Assembly (NCBI GenBank): GCA_021234155.1
Contig: JAJEKV010000041.1
Location: 11,482,689 to 11,546,688 of the forward strand
Length of the DNA: 64,000 nt
DNA from: Isoetes taiwanensis
Lineage: Eukaryota > Streptophyta > Lycopodiopsida > Isoetales > Isoetaceae
Reading direction: 5' to 3'
Position numbers and translations under genes: made by a program. The notes beneath the pieces are model-generated. The model was given only the letters and a program-made list of their open reading frames with translations. It was not told the DNA's origin and made no database searches. Positions 22,985-34,700 of this stretch are shown here, in pieces (within the stretch, counting starts at the first letter, position 1; the number at the start of each line of letters is the position of its first letter).

Positions 22985-23220
22985 TTTTTCTTCGCCTCGA
23001 ATACGTGCTGATATATTTACAAAAGCACTTACTGCGTGCTATAAATATATTCTCAGAGGGAGCTCGGGTTTTTTCCTTTTGATTCCCATATTTTTTTTTA
23101 CTCGAGCTAGAGATCAACTCTGCAGGGGGGACATATATCATACATTGTGCATTTGATCTCACCCTTGAAGATACATGCTACTTATTTTGTTTTACAAAGA
23201 GACCAAGATTGTAGGGTGGA
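22985..23220 (+). pseudogene. Copia pol 3' end before the right LTR
   Basis: The reading RIRADIFTKALTACYKYILR matches the last residues of copia RNase H. A second copy lies at about 20395-20480 (RIHADIFTKAL). Non-coding DNA runs from there to the LTR at 23221. Confidence 0.75.
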
Positions 23221-23460
23221 TGTTGGAATGTATTTATAATACATCCATACAATCCTAGCCTTTGTCTATTGATAGGTCATTGTTTATTGATAGTTCATGG
23301 AGCTAAAAGGGTCTTTGCCTATTAGCCCTTCATTATTGTATATAAGAGCATGTACTCTTCATGAATTATACATTCACTTTGGGATTACCTTGTGTTCTTT
23401 CTGTCTCGTTCTCTTTGTCTTGCTGTGTCACTTTATTCCTTGCATGTTATATTTCCAACA
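23221..23460 (+). repeat. 3' LTR of the copia composite
   Basis: 240 bp, almost identical to 16850-17089 and followed by the CTTCT target duplication. The low divergence suggests a recent insertion compared with the decayed gypsy integrase around it. Confidence 0.92.
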
Positions 23461-23840
23461 CTTCTTCAACCATTGCCTGTTGCAGACAGACCTTGAAAGA
23501 GTATTGCAGTAGGATCTTATTCTGGAGCTGCCATTTTCTCAGGTTCATGATGCCATCATGTTCATTGTTGATCGCTTCTCTAAGCTAGCTCATTTTATTC
23601 TTTGCAACATCACCATCACCAGCGAAGGAACGCGTGATCTCTTATGCAAAGTAATGGGACTTCATGGATTTCAAGGCATCATTGTTAGTGATCGTGGGCC
23701 TCAGTTAAATCGTAAGTTTTTGGAAGCGACTTTTGGATGTTACATGTCGATCACTCATTGAATTCTTGCCATCATTCCGAAAATAATGGGCAAGTAGGGC
23801 ACACTAATCATACTCTGGAATATTTGAGGTGCTTTGTCTA
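23461..23840 (+). pseudogene. Gypsy integrase fragment, right part
   Basis: The reading contains MFIVDRFSKLAHFILC, ITSEGTRDLLCKVMGLHGF and GIIVSDRGPQLNRKF, the catalytic core of a gypsy integrase including the SDRG aspartate block. It continues the fragment at 16735-16849. Stops follow at 23760, and similarity fades by about 23840. Confidence 0.88.
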
Positions 23841-24360
23841 TTAGTAGTAAGATGATTGGGTTGTTTGGCTACCATCAACTAACCTGCCCGACTGCCTACT
23901 GAGCCCCGAGTAGACTTGCCCAGTTCCGTAGTCACACATATTTTTGACTCCCCAAAGCTCGTCCAGCATCATGCACTTCATCTAAAGGAGGCACCATTTC
24001 TTATTTTAGCACTGCTAATCCTTGCTTCTCGAAATCAATAGTTGCAAAAATGGACTTTGCAGACAAATTACGCACCCTTGGCGCTCAAATAAGCCCTTCT
24101 GACACCCCCACACACCCTAGTTACCATCTTTGCCGATTAACCTTTACGCCCAAGATTCACGGAGCTCCACTCACATTCTCCTTAGTGTTTGTTCTCCCTC
24201 CCTCTTCCTCATATGTTATGCAAAAAGTTCTCCTCCCAAAGTTCAAAGGATAAGAAAAAACTTTGGTAACAAAACTATGAAGTCCCTAACAAAAAAGGAA
24301 TCTCCACAAAAAGGAATCTCTATATTTCACATTTCCCTCCGAGGGTATCATACAACGTTG
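23841..24360. other. No recognised gene; 3' flank of the glycosyltransferase gene
   Basis: There is no convincing coding region. The right part is presumably the 3' UTR and downstream region of the minus-strand CAP10 gene that ends at 24361. Confidence 0.5.
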
Positions 24361-26822
24361 TTAACTATTCTTGTCCAACTTCCTAGTCTTTTGAAAGCCT
24401 TCACTTTCTTTTTTACGAAAAAATTTCAGTGTTTCTTCTTGATTAGCTATTGGCAAGAAACAAGGGTATGGAACATTCCTAGTATGTGATAGAGATTTTT
24501 CTAAAAAGCTTTTCTGAGGTTCTTCAGCTAAGCACAAAACTGTCTTCTTACAGACTTCAATAGCACCTACAGGAACTTCGGGTTTAAACTGCAACAAGTT
24601 CGCATACTCTTTTAGGAGATGGAACATATACTCGTATACATGATCCATAGATAGGTCGTTTTCAAGAAAATGTTGAGCAGATGTACCAAGTGACTTCGCC
24701 TGTTATGAAACCATAATTTATCCATACGAGATAAAATTATCCTCTGCTAAAGGGATCTAGTTAACAGTAGATTACCTTTCCTGGATGCTTGTTGCCCCAG
24801 TTAACAGCAGTCTTTATGGAGTGACACATTGTTGCGCGATTGATAGGCCAATAGTGTGCAAGAGGAAGCAATCCACGCGTAAAAAAATCATGATATTGCG
24901 TATCAATAACCAGTGAAGTTGAGCCACAGGCCACGATGTACTTGAAACTGACCGACCATGCATGACCTTCAGCATAAATCTTGTATCTGTCAATCAAGCC
25001 AAAATAAGAGAATTGTATAGCCATAGAATTACAAGCAAAGGATAAACCTGTGACCGCATTGTTTCGACAAGTCGGAGTTCTTGTATCCCTCTGCAGCCTC
25101 AGCGAACCAGTTCTGCAACGATTGCGATTGGTACTTAGAATCAATATAAGTTCTCTCACTGTAATATCAATATTAAAGTCTAGATGCAAATTCCAAATAG
25201 CAAACGCTAGATTTGAATCTTTAATCGACATTTTTGTGAATTCAGAAAGATGAAAACACACGAGATAAGCGTCATATTATTATTTATGGCATTCCAAGTG
25301 ATAAGCATGCAAACCGCATCTTTGACAACTCTAGAAGGCGCATATATACGCTAATTTGTAGTCAAGTGGGATGTTGAACATGGACCAAACCTATGGCAGA
25401 TGCCAATAACTTTTGTGACGTCCTCATTTTGTCAAAAAGCCCTATTCGGTCCCATCAAGGCACAAAAGGCTGTCAATACTAGACATTGCGCAATACTAGA
25501 CAATGACAGATTTTCAACAATAAGGGTCCATATTTCCTTGGCACCTCGCGGTTAAGTGTAATTGAAGTTAAACTATTAACTCAGACTAGACAATGACAGA
25601 TTTCCAAATTCCAACAACAGGGACTTTTTAACCTCATCTCACGTGCATCTCTACTTAGATGTGTTACCGGGATTTAGGGTTTCCCCTAAACATTTAATAT
25701 CGATAAGGACTTTCAACATATTGAAATCTAACATATCGATGGATTACCTGGCGATATATTACAGTGTTGGAGTCTTGACCATTTGTTGCATTGCACTTCA
25801 ACAGCTCTTCACGGACAGGGGAGGCTACATCAGGATTGCCTTTCCAATAGGCTTTTCCTACTCTATCTTCCCATCTCAGATTCTTGGAGGCTCTAAAAAT
25901 GCTATGAGATTGAATGTCCCATGGTGGAATGTTCAATTCGGACCTGGTTTATTGACAAAATAACTTTTAGGTTTCCATTATCGATGCTTATCTCCGTTTC
26001 CAAGAAAACCAAAACAAGAAGTTTCTTACCAGCCCCAGTAGGACCAATCTGGAAAAGGAATATCGTAGTGATTTTTGTCGCTGCAGTAACGAAACAGAGG
26101 AGGAGGCGGCCATCTTCTATTTGGTTTGTACTTCTTGCTCTCAATATGCGGTCTATCCATACAATCAAACATGAGATCTAGATCGGGCACCATTCCAGAA
26201 TACCTCTCCAGAAACAACAGCAGACCCCATACCGTAACCCACATCCTGGTTTGAACGCATTTGTAATACGGCTGTATGTATAGTCTTCCATTCACAATAG
26301 TAATCCGAAAAGCCGAAAATTCTTTGGCTTCTTGGATGCTCTGATTTGAGATACCCGAATTCTTCCATGGGGCAAGATCTTGATGAATAAATTGGAAAAA
26401 GTAAGGGCAGGAAGACGAATTCTTTGGAGTAGTAAAAATTGGGGCTGGATTCCCTTTCCATGATAAACAGAGCGCCTGAGTACAATCAAGAAGTTTGGGT
26501 GTACTATAAAATCTGTCCCAATTTGTCATTCCGTTGGTAGGAAAAGGATGCCATGGAGTAGGAAGCAAATGATCCCCTGCTAAAACCTTGATATTCGTCT
26601 GCCAAAATGTGCTTGATTTTAACACCAAGAAATTACACTAAATTGGACAGAAAGAGCAGTATTACTTACATAGGTTCTCCAGATTATAACCGCTGTCATA
26701 GACATGGCCAAAAAAAACAAGAAACAGCCCATAAATATCGATAGGAGGCGACATCTGACTGTTTCTTTTGCTACTTTGCGATGAGCCTTAAGATATCTAG
26801 AAGAATTCTTGATTCTCCACAT
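24361..26822 (-). CDS. GT90/CAP10-domain (Rumi-like) O-glycosyltransferase, six exons
   Basis: Exons by splice sites: 26822-26670, 26598-26030, 25943-25748, 25112-25048, 24986-24776, 24699-24361. All introns are GT-AG and phases join, giving 510 residues. The N-terminus has a signal anchor (about residues 26-48, FMGCFLFFLAM), so the enzyme is a type II membrane protein, likely Golgi or ER. Domain signatures: CPYFFQFIHQDLAPW, PDLDLMFDCMDRP, PPPLFRYCSDKN, FPDWSYWGW, WEDRVGKAYWKGNP, YAEGHAWSVSFKYIVACGS, DFFTRGLLPLAHYWPI and AVNWGNKHPGK, in family order. Animal Rumi adds glucose or xylose to EGF repeats; plant substrates are less certain, with cell-wall glycans proposed. The frame is open throughout, unlike the surrounding transposons. 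The start is the only ATG before the anchor. Confidence 0.93.
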
Positions 26823-28365
26823 CTTCTGCAGACTGATGCAAGATGCCGATCTTGCGAAAAGGAGCTTGATTTCATAGACAAGTTTAGGATTACCTTTTCA
26901 GGCTTTGGCTGATAGAGCTGGATCGGATCATATTCCCCCCTCAAATGCGACTTATAATGCAGCTCTGTTCCGGCGTGCCAAAGAAAAATGTGCGATCTGC
27001 AGGACTGAAGGAAAAGTTTAATGATGCGAAATAAGAACTGAAGACGAGTTTAGAGAATACCTTCCAAAGTCGTATTTAGGTCTGAAGAAGCAGTGTTGTG
27101 AAAATGGCGCCATAGATTTGCTTTCGCAATCGAAGAAGTCCGGCAGCATCTTGCTACGTTGAGGAAAAAATAAAATGCACTTAGTATTATTTCGTGCCTG
27201 CCACAAGGTCCTATCTGGGGACAAGTAAAGTAAGTATAGGAAATAGGAAAGGCAATTTTTTTTAGAGATTTGTAAAATAGACAGCTTTGTTTTGTGTCTC
27301 ATCTGCACATAGGCCTATGCCAAGTTTTATAGTTGCTCCATGAATAAGGGATCTATTGTGCAAGAAGTATAAAATGATGGGAACATTTAAAATGGTGGTA
27401 TGGTATTTAATGACTATGCAAAAGGACACACAGTTGACATTCAGCCTTCGCTTCTAATTGCATTTGGTCACGTGGCCAATTTTTGTCCTGGCATGTGCAT
27501 AGATTTTCTTGTTTCTTGGGAGTCTCAGAGCTACAGAGAAATTTACATTGCAATCCACAGATTTACCAAATTATTCGTCAATTCTACCTCACATTCTACG
27601 CTTCTAGAAGATCGTTGAAGGTGCTAAATATCAACCTTCTTCAACGTTACAAGGAAGGCAGTCCATATGCCTCCTAACATGAAAACAAGGTTGTGCATTC
27701 CTGTATACATCAATGGTATTAGTGACATTCTGTATATAGGAAAGCCCACTAAATGGGCTTCCCTATAACGTGGAGGAGAGTTGGGTGATGTTCTGCGCGC
27801 CACGTGTCAACAATCTATTGGCTGGAGCAGAGAATTGCCACTAAAAGATTGAACATTTTGTCAGCGATATTTCTGGAAATGAAAGTGTGCTAAAAATGGC
27901 CACGTGGCGGCATACGGTTGGACGAGGGGGCAGAACAGCACCTAACTGTTCTTTACGTATGGCGTACTTTTCTTATGACTTAAATAGAATAATCTCGAAG
28001 ATTAATAATAACCTTCGAAATTAATATGGTATTCAATAGCTATATCATTGGTATTTTGTGGCAAGTTGTAGCTATATAAATATGGCATAAAGATTTTGTA
28101 TCCTGCATTTGTCGAAGAGCCATGTGGACATAGACAAAGAATGCTATGGACAGCAATACTGGAATGCTCACCATGGATCGCACTAGTGGTCGTTAAGTGT
28201 TACAGATTTTGTTCAACGTAAACATGATGAATGGATAAAATTGCCCTAGCAATTTTTGACAAAAAGGATGTAACGTTCCTAATCGACATGCCCTTAACTA
28301 ACTGGGCTTCTACTTATTTATGCCGGTGTTTTGGGAACGCGACACCAAGATCCAATCGAGCAATC
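26823..28365. other. Promoter/5' flank of the CAP10 gene and intergenic DNA
   Basis: The first few hundred bases should hold the 5' UTR and promoter of the minus-strand gene. There is no coding match. An imperfect palindrome AAGCCCACTAAATGGGCTT lies at 27743. TATATAAATA on the plus strand at 28073 may be a promoter word, but no gene follows it. Confidence 0.4.
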
Positions 28366-28515
28366 TCCCATAGGTTTGTTACAATCTCTCCCACTAGAAC
28401 TATGCTCGGCCTCGAGTATCACAAACCATAGACCACACCATCCCATAGGTTTGTTACAATCTCTCCCACTAGAACTATGCTCGTCCTCGAGTATCACAAA
28501 CCATAGACCACACTA
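28366..28515. repeat. Two tandem copies of a 75-bp unit
   Basis: TCCCATAGGTTTGTTACAAT begins at 28366 and again at 28441, with about two differences between units. A partial third start (TCCCATGGT) occurs at 28517. No function is recognised. Confidence 0.85.
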
Positions 28516-29600
28516 TCCCATGGTGTCCAAATCTTTCATGTCACCTGTTGCTATTACTATGCTGGCTTTGCAATAGCTATATTCGGCTAGAAATTTTCAT
28601 TGGTATGTGTCTGGCTGGGGAAATTATTGTTTAGGGCTACCTAATTACGCTTTTTAGAAGCTCTGTGTTCGATCCTCTTTAAAGCTTTCTAGTTAGATCT
28701 TCTTGCTTTTATCTTTATGTCTAGGTTTTCTCAACATTTCTGTAATCTATGTAATGGCTGTGGAAGAAATTGAGGAAAAAAATTGAATCCTAGGCTGGTA
28801 AGGAATCTTCTTTCCGTTATGTGGAAGGGTAGGCCTGGAAATTTGCGTATGCTTATTGTGGAGTTGTAGAAAAAGCAGATCTATATTTCTCTAAAACTAG
28901 ATGTAGAAACACCATTAAAGATGCCAGTGATGCAACTTTGCAGTACATTGAAGTTTAGAAAGCTTTGTTAATAATCTGATGATGAAACTCTATTGCTGAG
29001 TTTCAATGTGTGACTTTGCAATTATCGCTAGCAAAAGATTTGAAATTTTTCAAGTTTTTTTTAACTGTTTATAGTTACTAAAACTGCTCCTTTTGTAGTA
29101 AGATCCATAATGATGTAGAAGAAATGGTGCTGTTGCCTGTTACAACTATAACCATATTCCTCACAAATGGAGACTAGGTACCATTACTATTATAAATGAA
29201 AATGCCAAAATGGAAAACACTTCGGAGGCTTAACTTTTGACATATCACAAGCATTAGATGCATGCATTGAGCTCTTGTAGTTGGCATGCAACGGGCTTTC
29301 CTAGTTTGATGCAATAACTATAATTATCATGCAACATATTTAGAAAGTATCATAGGCATCAGATGTAACCAAATGCATGCCCATCAAGAGAACTCAAGAA
29401 TCAAAAGAAGCACTCCAATATTGTGTTACAAATACAAAAACATTTTTGTCATTTTAAAATTTAGCAAGAAAAATACAAACCTCGAGAATGTGTGTACTGA
29501 TTACATTGTTGCAGCACAAAAACCCACTTACAATGCATATGCATGAGAAAATAAAAGGTCCAAGTTCCTATAACTTTTGCCTCCTCGCATGTCTTCAAAG
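28516..29600. other. AT-rich intergenic DNA, nothing recognised
   Basis: There are no coding matches and no clear repeats within the stretch. It ends where chromovirus integrase coding begins on the plus strand. Confidence 0.4.
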
Positions 29601-29629
29601 ATCCAAAACAGAACCTTAACATAACTAAA

Positions 29630-30290
29630 GCAGTATGAAAGTTTGTTGTGGGAGATAAAGCTTGGCTCAAGATCAAGGTGACGCAAGCGAAGCTCCGCAT
29701 CAGCAATTGCAATAAACTTGCTCCTTTAAGATTGTTAAGCAAGTAGGGGGGTAAAAGCATGTTAGGGTGTCCCTTAAAAAGTATTATTTAGTGACTAAAA
29801 AGGTACCTAAAAAGGTAGCCAGGACTGGGTACTGGGTACCTGTATAATATCTCAATATAAGGTATGTTTTAGAACTTTTTATATATATATTGATCTCCGA
29901 TAGCATTATCTTTATCTTAACTTTGAATATTACCATGTCCTTGACTTTTATTTTGGATTTTGTATTAGTTTTAATGAAAAGAAAAATGAGAAAGTACCCA
30001 GTTCAGAAGTACCTAGTGTATGTACTTTTGCAGGTTCCAAAAGTGGTACACCCTAACATGCTTTTACCCAGGGAGCCAATTCTAGAAACTTGATTTACCC
30101 GCTCATCTAAAGGTTCATAAGTTCTTCCACTTAAGCTTATTAAAGAAGCACACTCCAAACATGGAGGAAGTTTTGGAGACTCCAACCTTGTTGGAAATGA
30201 TTGAGGAGCAACTTGAGATTGTTCCCAAGTTAATTTGATAAAGCATTCAAGACTGGAGGCAAACACCCAACATGTTATTCCTAACATAAC
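29630..30290 (+). pseudogene. Chromovirus integrase C-terminus and chromodomain remnant
   Basis: Left piece: VGDKAWLKIKVTQAKLR then KLAP, as in the integrase near 5700. Right piece: KLDLPAHLKVHKFFHLSLLK, the very conserved GPY-module end of gypsy integrases, then an EEQLEIVPKLI segment leading into the position of the chromodomain, which is broken by stops. The MITE-like element at 29749-30069 sits between the two pieces. Confidence 0.85.
29749..30069. mobile_element. MITE-like element with about 21-bp terminal inverted repeats
   Basis: The left end GGGTAAAAGCATGTTAGGGT is the reverse complement of ACCCTAACATGCTTTTACCC at the right end. Further inside, GGTACCT and ACTGGGTAC words recur inverted. 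AGGG flanks both ends (29745-29748 and 30070-30073) and may be a short target duplication. About 320 bp, AT-rich, no coding capacity. The superfamily is not assigned. Confidence 0.8.
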
Positions 30291-31157
30291 ATGTTAACTG
30301 TGAGCCATTAAAACCCCACATGAGTGGCACATATCCCATTGCATGTGTGAGACATGTCAAGGGGAGAGCACCACCCCAAATACCTATTAATAGGTATTTG
30401 TAAAAGTGCTAGTGGCCCCACTTGCCATGTGGCAAAGCATCATTAGACCAAGTGGCCCAATCGCAGACCAAGGCCCAAATTTCGAATCCTATATAAAGGA
30501 TAGAGCATAAACTCTAAAACCTGTCATGGTTTGTGCCAGGAGTGAGTTCGAGCGATTTTGGAGGTCATTCTAGGCTTTGGAGAGGAGAAGGCAGTCTCAG
30601 AGCTCGAGTAAAGTTCACATATCTAAGGCGCTACACTATTGCCTTCGTATTTCGTGAAGAACACCATTGGAGAGTTGGACAAAGGAGTAGGTTGCTCCTA
30701 GTTAATCCTAGCTTATCAGTGGGATTTCAGCTAGGGAGCATCTCTGTTTCAGTGTTAATTGCTCATAGTCCATTAACCCTAAAACCAGACTGACTACAGA
30801 ACACTAACCCTTGTATTCTTTAGGGCTAGATATGATATATTAGAACTATTGTTCTATTATGATGTTAGATGATCATGGTATGATACTCTGTTTTGCACCT
30901 CTTGTGTATGGGAGTAAGGGGGGTAGAGACCTAGAAGCCATGTGTAGTATGATCCTAGTTGATAGACCTCTGTAATTCCCATTACAATTCGGCCTGTGCA
31001 TAGAGAGCCTGCCTGATCATTGGCCTAGGGCCTTGACTAGCTTAGAATAGGGGACTTATTCCAATTGCAGAGAGATCCAAGGCGTGCTTGTCTGCGAGGG
31101 ATTTATAAGCCCCTTGTCACTGCTTGTGGGTAAGGTTGACCCCTCCTAGGTGATGCA
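30290..31157 (+). repeat. Chromovirus 3' LTR, left part
   Basis: It includes a plus-strand TATATAAAGG promoter word at 30491, the presumed transcript start region, and the block AAGGGGGGTAGAGACC (near 30916) shared with the LTR at 2902. It continues at 42247 after the nested element. The left boundary, possibly TGTGAGCC at 30299, is uncertain. Confidence 0.7.
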
Positions 31158-31743
31158 TGTTTGGGGTCTGGGTTCGGGAACTCCTGGAAGACAGCCCTCT
31201 GTGAGGACCCGTGGATCTAACAGGAGAGTCCGGGGGACTATGTCACGCGGGATTTGCTGAAAGAGAAGAAAAAGAAGAGAACAGAACAAATGAAAGAAAG
31301 ATGATAAGCTTCCTTGATATCAATGATGAAAATACATGAGCTCTCGCAATAGAGAGAAAACTGAAAGGAGACAAGACTCAAAACTCATCTAAAAAACTTA
31401 TGAGCTAACTCTACTCATATATATAGTACAATGGCCTTGGGCCCAATATAGACACTCTGACCCGATCTCGGTGCCGACTCACGGAAGGAGGCCCCGATTC
31501 GGTGAAAGTTGGCGGTGCCTCTTGAAGTGCCTAGAATCACGCGGCCGAGCGGGCGGTGTGAGCCGTCACTTGTCACGGCTGGCGCCTCTTGTTGACCGCA
31601 AAAGGCTTTGATTTGCGTGGGTCTGCTTAGTCTTACGTGGAGGCTTGGATGTTCGACCCGTGGTTGGCCCGAGGATCTTTGAGCTTGACCTGGTCGGCGT
31701 ATGCATGAATAGTCCCGCACCCGGGAGGCACAGGGACTCAACA
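31158..31743 (-). repeat. 3' LTR of the 11-kb gypsy element
   Basis: 586 bp. The AT-rich half is almost identical to the other LTR, while the CG-rich half (about 31440-31740) differs by many small changes and indels. It ends CTCAACA next to the polypurine tract. Confidence 0.92.
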
Positions 31744-31754
31744 CCCCCACCAAA
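31744..31754 (-). other. Polypurine tract
   Basis: The minus strand reads TTTGGTGGGGG immediately before the LTR start TGTTGAGTCC, the position of the plus-strand primer for reverse transcription. Confidence 0.75.
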
Positions 31755-34700
31755 GCGACACTTTCGAGTGAAGAAAAGGAGGAAAGCGCCGAGGGCGGGG
31801 AAGCCATCGGTCGAAAGTGATCCTCACGGGGAGTGAGGGGCCCCCATTATGGTATGCGGCCGTGATGAGATCTTGGCGTGATTGAAGAGCTTGAGGTGTG
31901 TCTTGGCCAAGCGGGGCGGGATCAGCATCAATAAGAAAACGAGGCGCACCATGTCTTCAAGTGCGGCGTGGGCGTGCGAGAAGAAATGTCGACACTCCAT
32001 GAGGAGGCAGTCTGAAGGCCAATGCTTGTGGCCGCATTTGGATTGCAAATGAAAAATGGGGCGGCCGATTTAAGGAGCGAGCAAAATGCATTTGAGGGCA
32101 GCGCAAAATCCTGCTTGAAGATGGACAGAAGGATCGAGGTGAGGTGGAGGCGTTCTGCAAGAAGGTGTTGAGACCATGGCGCATCCGCTTTGGGGCTGTT
32201 TGCCAACCACGCTCATTAGCAATGTAGATCAATTTGTGGTGTTGTCCGTCGAGTAGCACCTTCTTCCCAATGTGATCGGCCGAACAAAACGTGGATCCCA
32301 CGGAGATCCGTCGAGATCCGAGGTGGTGTCCGGCACCGCATGACCATCCATGACCTTGGTCCAAAAAGGAAGGGCCAATCGAAGTCGGGAACACGGGCGT
32401 GGAGGTACGCGAGTGGAAGCATAGGGGAGAAGGAACCATGCCCGCGGGCGTGGGTTCTTGGCGATCTCCTCAATTGGATCGACAAGATCTCGGATCAAGT
32501 GCGACACCAGCGATCCCAAAAGAAGCAGAGAGGCTGAGAGTTTGGGAGGGCTATCCCATCTGTGGGGACCGTCTTGCTATCCATGTAGAGCACAGAATCG
32601 ATTGTAACCAGCGAGGTGCGGGCATATAGACTTTGTGCATAGGGAAGATCTTGGGATGTCCTAGATACTTCCTTATTTGTTGCGGCCTTCCGCTTACCCG
32701 AGAGATAAATGATTGGCAAGCTCGGGCATACTCGATGAAAAGTTTTGGTGCGGCGAGGATCCAAGATATGGATTGTTATCCTGAAGCACCCATTGCGCAG
32801 ATGGGGTCACCCCTCGCGGCGGCGTGGCCCATTGCCAAAATTTTCCGTGTATCCCGGATAGAAATCATGAAAAATATAAGCCATGGGCTGAAACCGAGGA
32901 AAGTGAGAAAGTCGGGGATCGCAAGACACGGTGTATGAGATCAAAGACAACAAGGGCACAACACAACCCTTGTCTTCAATGGAGAGTTCAAGCCGTCCGG
33001 AAAAATCAGCACCTTTCGGTGGGATATCCACAGGGCCATCAGTACGCGTGCCACTTTGAAAAGGAAGAGGTGGCGCCGAGCAACCACATAATCATGATAG
33101 CAGGAGGGAGGCTGGGAAGTCAGCGGCATTGCGTGGAAGAATTGAAGTCCGGGCGTCAAGTTTGGTTTGAGCCTCATCGCCAGGCCCGAATAGCTTTTGC
33201 TTGTTGTTGTTCGAGATCCACGGATCCTATTTTTCTTTTTCAAGTAGGAGGCGTGGATGGTCACGGACCAGCCGGAGAAGGATTGACTGGGAGGAAGATT
33301 TCCCGTGTATTGAGACGAAGCACGGCAATCTCAGCGTCATCAGTATTTTACGTTTACGCACCTCGTAAAAGGCGATCTTGAAGAGAGGTGATCGGAGAGA
33401 GGTCGTGTAGAAAAGCTGAGCATCAAGGAGGCAACTTGAGCATCTCGGGCTGAAAGATTTTGAACTTGAGTGCGGAAGTTTTCACGATTCGAGTACAAGG
33501 CATTGAGTTTAGCAATATCTTCATCCTTGGTACTTCGGAGAGCGACTTTTGGACTTGTTGTGCTCAATAGAGTCTGAATTTCTGACTGGAGCTGAGCCTG
33601 CTGATCTGCGAGTTGGCTGACTTGAGCTTGTGTACTCTTGAGATCCGCATGAGCCTGTAAGAGAGCTTCATGCTTGTCTTGAAGTTTGGCCTCCAAAGTT
33701 GCAACTTGGGCAGTTGCAGCTTGAAGGTCTTGGTGTACCGCATCAGAGGCCTCTAGTGCCCGTTGAACCCCGCTCATAAGAGCCGCTTGGGATTCCTCAG
33801 AACTTAAGTGCAGCAGCTTGAGCATCCTGCTGATACTGATACAACAACTGACGAGGGTGTTGTGGTGGTGGAATTGGCTGTGGCCTGGTGTGGGAGGTGT
33901 GTGAAAAATGGTGTGAAGTGGATGGTGTAGCGGAGGAAGAGACAGTGACATGAGTGTGGTCATGACCAGGGGAAGATGGGCGTGATGTGCCAACTTGGTG
34001 ATTGACTGGAAGGGAGCGCTGAGTGGAAGTATGAGAATTTGGTGGTGTGGGAGGGAAGTAATGACAGATGAGGGCTTGAAAGTGCCACTACGTAAAACTT
34101 CAGAAATGGAAGTGGTACCTTGGTTGGCGGTCCCATTTCTTGGAGAAGACGATAGAACATCATTTGGGGCCAATCTATGTGGTGCTTGGAGTGTGTAGCA
34201 GTAAGGACCAGGTTATAGAAAGGCTTATTGATATGGGTGTTCTTGATAGAATACCCAAGGAATTTGCGCCACAAAAATTTTACAAAGGTCTCATGAGGCT
34301 TGTCGATATTGGTCAGACGATGGACATTGGCGTGATAAGCAGGTGCACCAAACTCTGTGACATCAATATCACAGTATAGCGTAACCATGATACACAAGGA
34401 GTGTGCAAGGGAATATGAAATACCTCAGAAATCAAGTGTTGAGTCAATGAAATAGTGGTGCCATCGACCACAGTGGTGTACCCTTGCGGGCTGTTAACAA
34501 TATTGGCGATGAACTGCTGCAACTGGGCAGGATTTGGAGCCGGAAGTTCCATTTGAGAAAATTCGTAAAGCTGGTGTCGTTCAGCGACGTCTTTATTGGG
34601 GCCAACAAGGGCTTCAGCGGAAAGGCGGCCAAGAAGGATACAGATGCAAAAGGGGCGGATCCTTGGGAGCAAAGAGTTTTGAAGTGTAGAAAATCTTGGG

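Larger units (their letters stand above)
16850..23460 (+). mobile_element. Composite copia-type element with 240-bp LTRs and CTTCT target duplication
   Basis: LTRs at 16850-17089 and 23221-23460 both run TGTTGGAATG...TTCCAACA and are nearly identical. The flanks are CTTCT (16845-16849 and 23461-23465). A PBS-like TGGTATTAGAGC follows the left LTR. The interior has no intact polyprotein. It holds a partial gag start (MGTARIDGKVFVETK), an internal truncated LTR with PBS, two copies of the pol 3' end (ADIFTKAL), a duplicated SINE and a large inverted repeat. It is best seen as a non-autonomous element built by rearrangement. Confidence 0.85.

Noticed and set aside
30290-31157. A host promoter driven by the TATATAAAGG word at 30491
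   Set aside because: The word sits in a chromovirus LTR, at the usual place of the LTR's own promoter.
32400-33381. Plus-strand frame of 185 codons in the nested element
   Set aside because: It lies opposite minus-strand element sequence, has no recognisable motif and no promoter; probably a shadow.
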